Shown: positions 24,769 through 31,997 of the stretch, one piece after another | How the letters are laid out: each line of letters starts with the position of its first letter | How positions within the stretch are numbered: the first letter of the stretch is position 1 | From: Bacteroidota bacterium | GTDB taxonomy: Bacteria; Bacteroidota; Bacteroidia; Chitinophagales; Chitinophagaceae | NCBI GenBank assembly: GCA_023430465.1 | Contig: JAEZAM010000117.1 | Coordinates: 1 to 31,997, forward strand | Direction of reading: 5' to 3' | Length of the DNA stretch: 31,997 nt | Position numbers and translations under genes: made by a program | The notes under the pieces: generated by a model | Databases searched by the model: none | The model's input: only the letters and a program-made list of their open reading frames with translations | What the model was told of the DNA's origin: nothing

Positions 24769-25140
24769 ATGAACGCCATAGCATTTGTACATGAGCAACT
24801 AAGCACCCAGAAGAAATTTCCCGCCTTCAAAGCAGGTGATAATGTAACTGTGAACTATAAGATCGTTGAAGGTAATAAGGAAAGGATCCAGTCTTTCAAG
24901 GGTGATGTGATCAAGAAGCAGGGCGCCGGATTTACTTCCAGCTTCACTGTTCGCAAGATCTCCGATGGCGTTGGTGTTGAAAGGGTTTTCCCTTTTGCTT
25001 CTCCGCACATTGACTCAGTTGTATTAAACAAGACTGGTAACGTTCGCCGTGCGAAACTGTTCTATCAGCGTAAACGTAGCGGTAAAAGCGCTCGTATCCG
25101 TGAAAAACGTGTACTTACCGCGGCTGACGCAGCTAAATAA
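24769..25140 (+). CDS. rplS: 50S ribosomal protein L19
   Basis: Ribosomal protein of the large subunit, placed near the 30S-50S interface. The protein from the ATG at 24769 is 123 residues and begins MNAIAFVHEQL, the usual L19 start. FKAGDNVTVNYKIVEGNKERIQSFKGDVI, GAGFTSSFTVRKISDGVGVERVFPFASPHID and RRAKLFYQRKRSGKSARIREKR cover the whole family pattern. An open reading frame that begins eight codons earlier overlaps the promoter box and is rejected. The gene is monocistronic in appearance: a promoter candidate sits just upstream and a strong terminator just downstream. Confidence 0.99.
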   Translation: MNAIAFVHEQLSTQKKFPAFKAGDNVTVNYKIVEGNKERIQSFKGDVIKKQGAGFTSSFTVRKISDGVGVERVFPFASPHIDSVVLNKTGNVRRAKLFYQRKRSGKSARIREKRVLTAADAAK

Positions 25141-25162
25141 ATTGCACTTTCCCAAATATTTG

Positions 25163-25192
25163 ATCCCGCGCCTGAAGCGCGGGATTTTTTTT
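25163..25192 (+). terminator. Strong intrinsic terminator of rplS
   Basis: Perfect 9-base stem ATCCCGCGC/GCGCGGGAT with loop CTGAA, followed by eight T residues. It starts 23 bases after the rplS stop codon. Confidence 0.93.
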
Positions 25193-25223
25193 ACGAGATT
25201 CTACCCCGTAATTCAACCACTAT

Positions 25224-25249
25224 TTTGCAAATAGTAATTCCTATCTTTG
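25224..25249 (+). promoter_or_regulatory. Candidate promoter of tatA-gatA
   Basis: TATCTTTG at 25242-25249 is an exact TAnnTTTG box 20 bases before the tatA ATG. A TTTG at 25224-25227 lies 14 bases upstream of it, shorter than the usual 19-23, so the -33 assignment is doubtful. The position right after the rplS terminator supports a fresh transcription start. Confidence 0.55.
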
Positions 25250-25269
25250 GATTCTAATTATTCACTATC

Positions 25270-25470
25270 ATGATACAAGCTAATTTACTGGGTGTGCTGG
25301 GTACGAACGAGATCATCATCATCCTGATCATTGTACTTCTTTTATTTGGAGGTCGGAAGATTCCTGAGCTGATGCGTGGACTTGGTAAAGGTGTACGTGA
25401 ATTCAATGACGCGAAGACGAACGTGAAAAAGGAAATGGAAGAAAGCGTTTCAGAAATCAAGAATCCATAA
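25270..25470 (+). CDS. tatA: Sec-independent translocase subunit TatA/E
   Basis: Small pore-forming component of the twin-arginine translocase, which exports folded proteins across the inner membrane. The 66-residue protein has a short N-terminal membrane helix (NEIIIILIIVLLLF), the hinge FGGRKIPELM, the amphipathic helix RGLGKGVREFNDA and a charged C-terminal tail. These are the standard TatA features. It follows the rplS terminator and precedes gatA by 36 bases on the same strand, so the two genes are likely co-transcribed. No tatC is present in this window. Confidence 0.96.
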   Translation: MIQANLLGVLGTNEIIIILIIVLLLFGGRKIPELMRGLGKGVREFNDAKTNVKKEMEESVSEIKNP

Positions 25471-25506
25471 GCTCGTTTTCTTTTCCCCAGAAAGTTACTC
25501 CCGCAT

Positions 25507-26952
25507 TTGTTTGATTACACTTCCATTGCTGACTATCACGCCTGGTTGAAAACCGGTGCTGGTAGCTGTTTGCAGGCTGTTGACCACTACCTTGCCAGGA
25601 TCAGTGAGCACAGCGACCTCAATGCATTCGTGGCCGTCTACGCCGATGAAGCGCGCGAGCGCGCGAGCCGCCTCGATGCCGAACGCAGTGCCGGAAAGCC
25701 TGTGGGTCGTCTGCACGGTGTTGTGATCGGTATCAAGGATGTACTCTGCCTGAAAGATCATCCGGTCACCGCTGCTTCTGCTATCCTTGGTGGCGGCCAA
25801 GCGGGTAAGGAATTTATCTCGCTCTATACAGCTACTTCCGTTCAACGCCTCCTCGATGAAGAAGCCATCATCATCGGACATCTCAACTGTGATGAATTTG
25901 CGATGGGGTCTACGAATGAGAACTCCGTCTATGGACCCGTCCTGAACGCAGCCGATAAAACCCGCATTCCCGGCGGCTCTTCCGGAGGATCAGCCGTTGC
26001 CGTGCAGGCCGGACTTGTAATGGTCAGCCTGGGGAGCGACACCGGTGGGTCGGTCCGGCAGCCTGCCGATCACTGCGGTATCATCGGGATGAAGCCCTCC
26101 TATGGCTTTATATCCCGTTATGGTCTCCTCGCATATGCATCTTCCTTTGACCAGATTGGGGTATTCTCCCGAAACATCTCCGACCTTGCCCTGGTGCTGG
26201 AGATAATGGGCGGGCCTGATGAGTTTGACAGCACCGCTGCTCCCCTGCAAGATATCAACTTAAGCGAACCTCCACCAACGGGTAAAAAATACCGGATTGC
26301 CTGGTTCCCCCAGGCCATCGAACACCCCTCCCTCGATCCGGAGATCCGGTCAGCAATCCAGGGCCTTCTCGACCGCCTCGCCAAGGAAGGCCATGAGGTC
26401 AGACCTGTTGATTTTGAACTGATTGACCATATTGTACCAGCATATTATGTATTAACAACCGCCGAAGCTTCCTCCAATTTATCGAGGTACGATGGGGTAC
26501 GGTATGGCCATCGGACGACAGCGGCAACCGATACCATTCACGACCTCTATAAGTTGAGCCGCTCCGAAGGGTTTAGCCCGGAGGTGAAGCGCAGAATCAT
26601 GCTTGGCACGTTTGTTCTAAGTGCCGGCTTCTACGATGCCTATTTCACACAGGCGCAAAAAGTTAGAAAATTGTTATTTGACCAAACGCAATTGATCTTC
26701 AGGGACTTCGACTTCATTTTCATGCCTACGGCCCCCGGTACCGCCTATCCGGCCGGTCAGGCTTCGAAGGACCCAATTGCGATGTACCTGGCTGATATCT
26801 ACACGGTTATGGCTAACCTTGTCGGAATACCGGCAATTTCCCTCCCGCTCTTCACCCACACGAATGGCATGCCTTTTGGCGTGCAGGTGCTGGCAAATCG
26901 GTTTAATGAGTTACCTTTGCTCCACATTTCGGGGCATTTGATGCAACCCTAA
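25507..26952 (+). CDS. gatA: Asp/Glu-tRNA amidotransferase subunit A
   Basis: Catalytic subunit of GatCAB, which releases ammonia from glutamine to convert Glu-tRNA(Gln) or Asp-tRNA(Asn) to the amidated form. The amidase Ser-cisSer-Lys triad is visible as Lys77 (GVVIGIKDVL), Ser158 (RIPGGSSGG) and Ser182 (GSDTGGSVRQP), with the 24-residue Ser-Ser spacing of the family. FAMGSTNENSVYGP and GFISRYGLLAYASSFDQIG are also typical. At 481 residues it is full length. The only usable start in this frame is TTG at 25507, because no ATG, GTG or other TTG lies between it and the in-frame tatA stop at 25468-25470. gatB and gatC are not in the window. Confidence 0.97.
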   Translation: MFDYTSIADYHAWLKTGAGSCLQAVDHYLARISEHSDLNAFVAVYADEARERASRLDAERSAGKPVGRLHGVVIGIKDVLCLKDHPVTAASAILGGGQAGKEFISLYTATSVQRLLDEEAIIIGHLNCDEFAMGSTNENSVYGPVLNAADKTRIPGGSSGGSAVAVQAGLVMVSLGSDTGGSVRQPADHCGIIGMKPSYGFISRYGLLAYASSFDQIGVFSRNISDLALVLEIMGGPDEFDSTAAPLQDINLSEPPPTGKKYRIAWFPQAIEHPSLDPEIRSAIQGLLDRLAKEGHEVRPVDFELIDHIVPAYYVLTTAEASSNLSRYDGVRYGHRTTAATDTIHDLYKLSRSEGFSPEVKRRIMLGTFVLSAGFYDAYFTQAQKVRKLLFDQTQLIFRDFDFIFMPTAPGTAYPAGQASKDPIAMYLADIYTVMANLVGIPAISLPLFTHTNGMPFGVQVLANRFNELPLLHISGHLMQP

Positions 26953-27024
26953 AAGACTTCTGCGAGAACCGGACCACACATATTTTTTCCTGCTATGGTG
27001 GGATAACCTGTAAAACTCGGCTTG

Positions 27025-28089
27025 ATGTTTAAAAAAATTTTAGTTGCTGGCATTTTTGCTCTTCCTGTCACCTTTACTTCTTTTGCTGCAGGCAGCGGTT
27101 ACTCGCCTGCAGGAGATACCACAGATATAGTTATCAAAAAGGACACCATTTCCATCCAGTCAGTAAAACTGGATCCGAAACAGGGTTTTAAGGACCTTTT
27201 TGTCAACACATCTGAGGTAAATGGGGTATCTGCGGAACACCTGAACCCACGGGCAGTGAAATTCGTGGAAGATTATATGGCGAAACATACGTCATCGATG
27301 ACGGAGATGAAGAGCTGGGGAAAGCCTTATTTCGATATGATGGATGCCATCCTCGAGCAGCATGGCCTGCCTAAGGAAATGAAATACCTGGCGGTGATCG
27401 AATCACAACTTAAATCAAACGCCCGCTCCTGGGCTGGTGCAGTTGGTCCCTGGCAGTTTATGCCGGCTACTGCCCGTAATATGGGCCTCAAGGTTACCCG
27501 CAAGGTTGATGAGCGCCGCGATCTTTACAAGAGCAGCCACGCCGCTGCCAAGTACCTCTCCAACCTGTTTGACCTGTATGGTGACTGGTTGCTGGTGATT
27601 GCCGCATACAATAGCGGACCAGGCACCGTCAATGGAGCCATCAAAAGAAGCGGATCCCGCGATTTCTGGACCCTCCAGAATTTCCTGCCGCTGGAATCCC
27701 GGAATCATGTGAAGAAATTCATTGCCACCCATTATATCATGGAAGGTGAAGGCGGGGTGACCACGCTGACCAAAACAGAGGTAGCTGCCCATCTGCTGAA
27801 TCAGAATGCCACAGGTGGTACGGCGGTTGACCCAGGTGGTAATTCGAAGACGCTGTCTGTTTCCGGAAGATATAATTCATTGGTGATGACTCGTCACCTT
27901 GAAATGGACCTGGCATCGTTTCATAAATTCAATCCCAACTTCGACCGGCAGATCGCTGATTTTGGAAAATATGAACTGACCCTCCCAACCGACAAAATGG
28001 AGCTGTTTGCAGCGAAAAAACAGGACATCCTGAATGAATCACTGCAGGTCCTCCTGAACCCGGTGTATGCTTCGCAGTCGATCAAATAA
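27025..28089 (+). CDS. Lytic transglycosylase, MltD-like
   Basis: An exported enzyme that cleaves the glycan strands of peptidoglycan, forming 1,6-anhydromuramic ends. The 354-residue protein starts with a signal peptide (MFKKILVAGIFALPVTFTSFAA). The SLT domain covers about residues 100-240: the catalytic Glu126 in LAVIESQL, then GAVGPWQFMPATARNMGL, then VIAAYNSGPG. The C-terminal 80 residues include a segment (YNSLVMTRHLEMDLASFHKFNP) that looks like the modified LysM-type tail of MltD relatives. I chose the ATG at 27025 over a TTG one codon earlier. It lies 72 bases after gatA and ends with a very strong terminator. Confidence 0.93.
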   Translation: MFKKILVAGIFALPVTFTSFAAGSGYSPAGDTTDIVIKKDTISIQSVKLDPKQGFKDLFVNTSEVNGVSAEHLNPRAVKFVEDYMAKHTSSMTEMKSWGKPYFDMMDAILEQHGLPKEMKYLAVIESQLKSNARSWAGAVGPWQFMPATARNMGLKVTRKVDERRDLYKSSHAAAKYLSNLFDLYGDWLLVIAAYNSGPGTVNGAIKRSGSRDFWTLQNFLPLESRNHVKKFIATHYIMEGEGGVTTLTKTEVAAHLLNQNATGGTAVDPGGNSKTLSVSGRYNSLVMTRHLEMDLASFHKFNPNFDRQIADFGKYELTLPTDKMELFAAKKQDILNESLQVLLNPVYASQSIK

Positions 28090-28110
28090 GTAAACCCTGA
28101 TAAACGATTT

Positions 28111-28143
28111 GTATGCCTGTTATAATAACAGGCATACTTTTTT
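28111..28143 (+). terminator. Strong terminator after the transglycosylase gene
   Basis: GTATGCCTGTTA (28111-28122) pairs perfectly with TAACAGGCATAC (28126-28137) across a 3-base loop, followed by six T residues. It starts 22 bases after the stop codon. Confidence 0.94.
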
Positions 28144-28171
28144 ATGGATATGTGGGAGAAAAAACGACATT

Positions 28172-28669
28172 ATGAAACAAACCCTGAAATTATTCGGACC
28201 GCTGGCAACTGCTGCGATCCTGTTGGCCTCCTGCTCCTCTTCAAAAAATGCACAGACCTCGGTGGATCGTGATGATATTAAAGGAAGCTGGCGGCTTGAC
28301 AACATCAGCTATGAAGGTGTAGCGAACAAAGATAATCTCCGCATTACGCTGCTGGAAGAAGGCACTGATGCCTGCCTGAAAGGAAGTACCTGGACGTTCC
28401 CCAACAACGGTAACGGCACATATACAATCAGTGATGGTGCATCCGGCTGCGTAAGTGGCGAAAGAAACATTGTATGGTCTTACCGCACAGAAGGGGGCCA
28501 GCCCATTTTGCAATACAAACGCATCTCCGGTGGCGCCAAGCCCAGTGAGATCAAGGACGGTTATCGATTCAAAGTGATCTCCGCAGATGGCGCTACGTTA
28601 CAACTTCAGTCAGAGGTCAGCTTTGAAGGCCGGCCCCTCTATATCAATTACTCCTTTACAAAATTGTGA
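28172..28669 (+). CDS. Lipocalin-like lipoprotein
   Basis: A 165-residue exported lipoprotein. MKQTLKLFGPLATAAILLASC is a type II signal with lipobox LASC, followed by a Ser-rich linker. The rest, from DIKGSWRLDNISYEG on, resembles the lipocalin-like domain common in Bacteroidota (KGxWxL start, a series of short strands, GSTWTFPNNGNGTYTI). Ligand and role are unknown. The ATG at 28172 is chosen because the frame upstream runs into the preceding terminator. Two Cys residues (CLKGS and SGCVSG) may form a disulfide. The gene is flanked by terminators on both sides and appears to be monocistronic. Confidence 0.86.
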   Translation: MKQTLKLFGPLATAAILLASCSSSKNAQTSVDRDDIKGSWRLDNISYEGVANKDNLRITLLEEGTDACLKGSTWTFPNNGNGTYTISDGASGCVSGERNIVWSYRTEGGQPILQYKRISGGAKPSEIKDGYRFKVISADGATLQLQSEVSFEGRPLYINYSFTKL

Positions 28670-28684
28670 TCTGATCAATGCAAT

Positions 28685-28719
28685 AAAAAAAGCCCCTCCG
28701 ATTGGAAGGGCTTTTTTTT
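28685..28719. terminator. Bidirectional terminator
   Basis: The AAAGCCCCTCC/GGAAGGGCTTT stem has one internal mismatch and a GATT loop. It is flanked by an A run on the left and a T run on the right, so it can end transcription in both directions. It lies between the convergent lipoprotein and barrel genes. Confidence 0.9.
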
Positions 28720-28734
28720 GTTTCAGGAATTTTT

Positions 28735-29394
28735 CTAGAACCTGTAACCTAAAGAAAGACCAAAGCCGGTGTTCTTATACTTTGGCAGGTCATTGGGACC
28801 ATTGGTGATCTCAGGGTACATATTAACCAATCCAAGACCGGCATTCAATTGCAGGGAAACTTTGTTGGACATTTCATAACCCACGAGCAGGTTGGCACCG
28901 GCATCGATGCGTTTAGCACGATAAGGATTCAGCGCTACATCGGCCAGGGTGATCTCGTTATCAAATTCATAATCGATGTCAGGACCTGTTTCGGGCTTGT
29001 AACTTCCACCAACACCCACAGCTACATATGGTCCGAAACCCAGCAGAAGTTTGCCGGCCCCAAGAGTTGGTTTGTAGAGGAAATTGACCGGTACTTCGAT
29101 GTACGACAGGTTGAACTTCGCATCAGGCTGGGTATCGCTTGATTTTGCACCTTTCTGTGAGAACAGCAGTCCAGGCTGCACATAGAAATCAACACCAACG
29201 GGAATTTCAGCATTTACCCCGACATGGAAACCGGGTTTCAGCCGGAACTCAGGATCATCGTCATTAATGTCCTTTCCGGTAATATTTTGAAAATTTACGC
29301 CAGCACGGATGCCAAAGGTTGTCTTTTGCTGAGCAACTGAAGTTGCTGCAAGAAATACTGTCGCGAGTACCGACAGTCCAATTTTTGTTTTCAT
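28735..29394 (-). CDS. Outer-membrane beta-barrel protein (porin/PorT-like family)
   Basis: A 219-residue outer-membrane protein. MKTKIGLSVLATVFLAATSVAQ is the signal peptide. The mature part starts TTFGIRAGVNFQNI and continues with alternating amphipathic strands (FHVGVNAEIPVG, FYVQPGLLFSQKGA, SYIEVPVNFLYKP, LLLGFGPYVAVGVGGSYK). It ends in a strand closing with GLSLGYRF, a typical barrel end with C-terminal Phe. This is the outer-membrane beta-barrel domain widespread in Bacteroidota; whether it transports anything is unknown. It follows the OmpA-family gene by 33 bases on the same strand, and they are probably co-transcribed. Confidence 0.92.
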   Translation of the reverse strand: MKTKIGLSVLATVFLAATSVAQQKTTFGIRAGVNFQNITGKDINDDDPEFRLKPGFHVGVNAEIPVGVDFYVQPGLLFSQKGAKSSDTQPDAKFNLSYIEVPVNFLYKPTLGAGKLLLGFGPYVAVGVGGSYKPETGPDIDYEFDNEITLADVALNPYRAKRIDAGANLLVGYEMSNKVSLQLNAGLGLVNMYPEITNGPNDLPKYKNTGFGLSLGYRF

Positions 29395-29427
29395 GAGTTT
29401 TGTTTTGAATTAATAATGGGAAAAAGA

Positions 29428-30099
29428 TTATTGACCAGCTTCTTTCTTCGCTTCCTGTTTCATTTTTTCGTTAGCTGTGATAAGGAAATCAACACGGCGA
29501 TTCAGTGATCTGTTGGCATCTGAATCATTACCATATTTTGGTGCCGTTTCACCAAACCCTTTTGTAGTGATACGTGAAGAGGATACATTTTTATTGCGGA
29601 GGTAAGTGGCCACGGCACTTGCCCGGCGTTCAGACAGGCCCTGATTGTATTCCTCCGTACCCGTGTCATCAGTATGACCCTGGATCTCGATATTAGTATC
29701 CGGATATTTATTCAGGATACGGACCAGTTCATCAAGGCTGTTCTTTGCCTGGTCTCCCAGTGCTGCCTGGTCGAAACCGAAGAGGATCTTGTTATTAAAT
29801 TCAACAACGATTCCTTCCTCCACCCTCTCCACTTTTGCTCCGGGCACTTCATTTTTGATGTCCTCTGCCTGTTTATCCATTTTCCGGCCTATGACAGCAC
29901 CGGTTACGCCACCTACAGTGGCACCGATGATCGCTCCAAGCGCGGTATTTCCTGATGCTTTTCCGATAACTGCGCCGATCGCGCCTCCGCTGGCTGTGCC
30001 GATCGCTGCTCCTTTCTGGGTACGGTTCAGATTCTTACAACTCGCAAGACAGAGAGAAAAGGCCACTGCCCATAGTCCTGCACGCTTCATGTTACTCAT
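29428..30099 (-). CDS. OmpA-family lipoprotein with glycine-zipper region
   Basis: A 223-residue outer-membrane lipoprotein that binds peptidoglycan. The N terminus has a lipobox (LCLASC). Residues about 28-75 are a glycine-zipper segment of repeated GxxxG-type units (GAAIGTASGGAIGAVIGKASG), which may insert into the membrane or self-associate. Residues about 100-215 form the OmpA C-terminal domain: VEFNNKILFGFD, the peptidoglycan-binding region with EIQGHTDDTGTEEYNQGLSERRA, and NRSLNRRVDFLI. A second ATG at 30090 gives MKRAGLWAV and could equally be the start. It leads the unit with the barrel protein downstream, and together they suggest an envelope-stability function. Confidence 0.95.
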   Translation of the reverse strand: MSNMKRAGLWAVAFSLCLASCKNLNRTQKGAAIGTASGGAIGAVIGKASGNTALGAIIGATVGGVTGAVIGRKMDKQAEDIKNEVPGAKVERVEEGIVVEFNNKILFGFDQAALGDQAKNSLDELVRILNKYPDTNIEIQGHTDDTGTEEYNQGLSERRASAVATYLRNKNVSSSRITTKGFGETAPKYGNDSDANRSLNRRVDFLITANEKMKQEAKKEAGQ

Positions 30100-30280
30100 A
30101 TAAATTTTGTTTGATTCTCACCCACGATTCCAAACATCATACCATAGCACGTATTTTATAAAAATTACATTGTAGCGCGCTGTCATATAATTCAGTACGT
30201 GTTAAGAAACGCCCTCAAGTCAGGAAAAGACCCTCAATGTATTTTTTTGGATAATATGACGCGGCCTAAAACGGGAAAAA
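30100..30280. other. Spacer between pabB and the OmpA-family gene
   Basis: No gene is seen in these 181 AT-rich bases. The spacer must hold the promoter of the OmpA-family gene. A GATGTTTG at the right distance on the minus strand is a weak -7 candidate, and the bases just before the ATG are A-rich, as is usual in this phylum. I see no convincing terminator for pabB. Confidence 0.4.
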
Positions 30281-31498
30281 TCATCCCAGCACGGTGCGGA
30301 TGGCAGCAGCTTTCAGCAGGCATTCCTCCCATTCCAGTTCAGGATCACTGTAGAAGGTAATTCCTGACCCCGCAGGGAAAGAAAGATATTGCCGGGTGCT
30401 ATTGTATATAATACTGCGTATAACGACATTGAGGTCGAAGTCGCCTGCAGGCGTGATATAACCCACGCTGCCGGAGAAGATGCCACGGGTGAAGTTTTCA
30501 TACTGATCGATCAGTTGACGGACACGCTCTTTAGGAGCACCCGTCATGGAACCCATCGGAAAAGTAGCCGCCAGGATTTCTGTAAATGATTTACCCTGGT
30601 CGACTTCTCCGCTGATGGTTGATATCATCTGATAAACCTGAGGAAATGAATAAATACCAAATAATTCATCAACTACCACGGACCCTTCAAGGCAAATCCT
30701 GGCCAGGTCATTCCGGACCAGGTCGACGATCATCACGTTCTCTGACCGGTCCTTTGCACTTTGAGCAAGCTGGTCTTTTTGCTGCAGGTCGGCAGATGGC
30801 TCACCCTGTATTCTCGCCGCTGTACCCTTGATGGGTTGGGAGATGATCCTCGTGCCGGCTTTCTTCAGGAATCGTTCAGGGCTGGCGCAGAGCAGCCAGT
30901 TATCCTCCAACCGGTAAAGCGCCGAAAATGGATTGGGAGACAGCGTTACAAGTCGTTGGAAAAGAGCCAGGGGGTCAATCACGGCGCCTGTAGCAAAAAA
31001 CTCCTGGCAGAAGTTGATCTCATAGCAATCGCCTCTGAGTATATGCTGTTGTAACTGGCGTATAATACTTAGATACTCTGCCTTTTTGAGGCGACTCTGT
31101 ATGGGCGGGGCTGATATGTCGCCGTTCGCTGACTCCGTTGCTGAGAGGATTTCGTTCATCACCATGTCAGGCTCTCCTGCTTCGATGGCGATGCTATTGG
31201 CGGTGATATGAATCAAGACTGTGGGCTCAAAGAAAAAGCAGGGAGGAAATGAACCCGTCACCAAACCATCTTGCCTGGTTCCTTTGTTTAAAGGAATGAA
31301 ATCATAATTCAGGTGGCCGAAGATGGTTCTATTTCTGCTGTCTATGAAACCCTGCAGTCCGGCCAGTTCTCCCTTATTTCCCCGGAAGGCCGCCTGCGTG
31401 CCGGCGCCCACAATACATTCAAGCGAGTCAGGGCCCGACTGGTAAGACTGGCTATCCAGAAAACAAAAAGTGTTGAACCGTTGCAGCCAGTTCAACAC
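30281..31498 (-). CDS. pabB: Aminodeoxychorismate synthase component I
   Basis: Forms 4-amino-4-deoxychorismate from chorismate and ammonia, the first step to p-aminobenzoate and folate. The chorismate-binding domain fills the C-terminal 270 residues. GDCYEINFCQEF, SPERFLK, the PIKGT signature with Lys224 (the PabB nucleophile, in contrast to Ala in TrpE), ENVMIVDLVRNDL, GSMTGAPKERV and FSGSVGYITPAGDFDLNVVIRS are all present. The shown start is GTG at 31498 (405 residues). The frame stays open upstream to the stop of the acidic gene with plausible PabB-like sequence (NTVSFPVEDAGKIKNK) but no ATG, GTG or TTG, so the true start could be an unusual codon such as CTG at 31549. No pabA or pabC is in the window. 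Confidence 0.93.
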   Translation of the reverse strand: MLNWLQRFNTFCFLDSQSYQSGPDSLECIVGAGTQAAFRGNKGELAGLQGFIDSRNRTIFGHLNYDFIPLNKGTRQDGLVTGSFPPCFFFEPTVLIHITANSIAIEAGEPDMVMNEILSATESANGDISAPPIQSRLKKAEYLSIIRQLQQHILRGDCYEINFCQEFFATGAVIDPLALFQRLVTLSPNPFSALYRLEDNWLLCASPERFLKKAGTRIISQPIKGTAARIQGEPSADLQQKDQLAQSAKDRSENVMIVDLVRNDLARICLEGSVVVDELFGIYSFPQVYQMISTISGEVDQGKSFTEILAATFPMGSMTGAPKERVRQLIDQYENFTRGIFSGSVGYITPAGDFDLNVVIRSIIYNSTRQYLSFPAGSGITFYSDPELEWEECLLKAAAIRTVLG

Positions 31499-31576
31499 TT
31501 TGTTCTTTATTTTCCCGGCATCTTCAACCGGGAAGGAAACTGTATTCAGTGTTTTGCGTTTGTACGAACAGGTGAA

Positions 31577-31997
31577 TTAATAGTCATCTTCTTCGTCACC
31601 GAAATCATCACTGTCGTTGAACATGTCCTTGAATTCGTCATCGACCTTGAAGTCGTCGTCATCATCGGCAGTTTTTTTGCCTGCAGCGCCGGTTGTTTTC
31701 TTGCCTTTTGATTTCGGGATATCGAATTCGTCGAAGTCAGGATCCCATTCTTCTTCCTCTTCTACTTTTTCCCACTCGTCTACCTCATCTTCCTCGGCGT
31801 CATCATCATCGTCATCATCGCTGGCTTTCTTTGATGAAGCCTTTGCCGACTTTTTTGCAGGCGCAGGCGTATCGTCCAGATCCTCGTCCAATTCATCCTC
31901 ATCATCTTCCTCTTGTTGTTTCTTCGGTTTTGAAGATTCTTTCTTTGCGGATGACTTGTCGGTACCGGTCGTTGCTTTTCCAGTTACTTTCTTGTCC
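31577..31997 (-). CDS. Acidic disordered protein, 5' part beyond the window
   Basis: The frame is open from the right edge of the window to the stop at 31577, so the protein is cut at its N terminus; at least 139 residues are visible. It mixes Lys/Ala/Ser/Thr-rich stretches with long Asp/Glu runs, including seven consecutive Asp. One more ordered-looking segment, DEWEKVEEEEEWDPDFDEFD, is followed by another basic patch and an acidic end (NDSDDFGDEEDDY). This is typical of an intrinsically disordered tail. It could be a charged chaperone-like or nucleic-acid-associated protein, or the tail of a larger enzyme. I do not recognise it. It is immediately upstream of pabB and in the same frame. Confidence 0.75.
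   Translation of the reverse strand, partial: DKKVTGKATTGTDKSSAKKESSKPKKQQEEDDEDELDEDLDDTPAPAKKSAKASSKKASDDDDDDDAEEDEVDEWEKVEEEEEWDPDFDEFDIPKSKGKKTTGAAGKKTADDDDDFKVDDEFKDMFNDSDDFGDEEDDY

Noticed and set aside
25270..26952. TatA-GatA fusion by stop-codon read-through
   Set aside because: Both proteins are complete alone and a TTG start is available. A fused product would have no evident use.
28109..28171. Extended N terminus of the lipocalin-like lipoprotein
   Set aside because: The stretch contains the terminator of the upstream gene; the lipoprotein signal starts at 28172.

Overview
The window looks like a chromosomal segment of a Bacteroidota bacterium, most likely a member of the Chitinophagales/Chitinophagaceae. 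The evidence is the mix of families (a DUF4476 protein, an M1 aminopeptidase with a helical-repeat tail, PorT/OmpW-like outer-membrane barrels, a lipocalin-like lipoprotein, the zapA-rny pair), start sites without clear Shine-Dalgarno motifs, and several promoter candidates of the Bacteroidota type (TAnnTTTG at -7). Base composition looks even throughout. I saw no tRNA, rRNA, CRISPR array, transposase or phage gene.

Layout. 1-2139 (minus): a DUF4476 protein followed by truA, with a degenerate C-rich tandem repeat directly after the truA stop. 2140-2711: a gene-free divergent spacer built from dispersed repeats and small hairpins. 2712-6384: an M1 aminopeptidase (plus) converging on an acyltransferase-3 membrane enzyme (minus). 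6385-6648: another repeat element. 6649-8524 (minus): a lemA-TPM-TPM operon. 8673-9770 (plus): a PQQ-type sugar dehydrogenase lipoprotein. 9780-19799 (minus): two giant genes (1846 and 1483 residues) that I cannot assign to a known family; they are the most novel content here. 19803-20034: a long nested hairpin repeat at the pgk stop codon. 20035-22326 (minus): gap then pgk, adjacent glycolytic genes with a terminator-like hairpin between them. 22587-28669 (plus): zapA, rny, rplS, tatA, gatA, a lytic transglycosylase and a lipocalin-like lipoprotein. 28735-30099 (minus): an OmpA-family lipoprotein and an outer-membrane barrel. 30281-31997 (minus): a very acidic disordered protein that runs off the window, followed by pabB.

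How the genes relate. Most of the window is housekeeping: central glycolysis (gap, pgk), translation and tRNA functions (truA, rplS, gatA), RNA turnover (rny), division (zapA), protein export (tatA), folate precursor synthesis (pabB) and envelope maintenance (transglycosylase, OmpA, barrel, lipoproteins). The giant two-gene locus sits between a periplasmic sugar dehydrogenase and pgk and has no obvious functional link to either. Repeat elements with GTTTCACGC/GCGTGAAAC arms occur at two places directly behind stop codons, and a relative lies in the 2.2-2.4 kb spacer; they may act as mRNA 3'-end structures or as mobile REP-like elements.

All family assignments come from reading motifs by eye; no database search was run.
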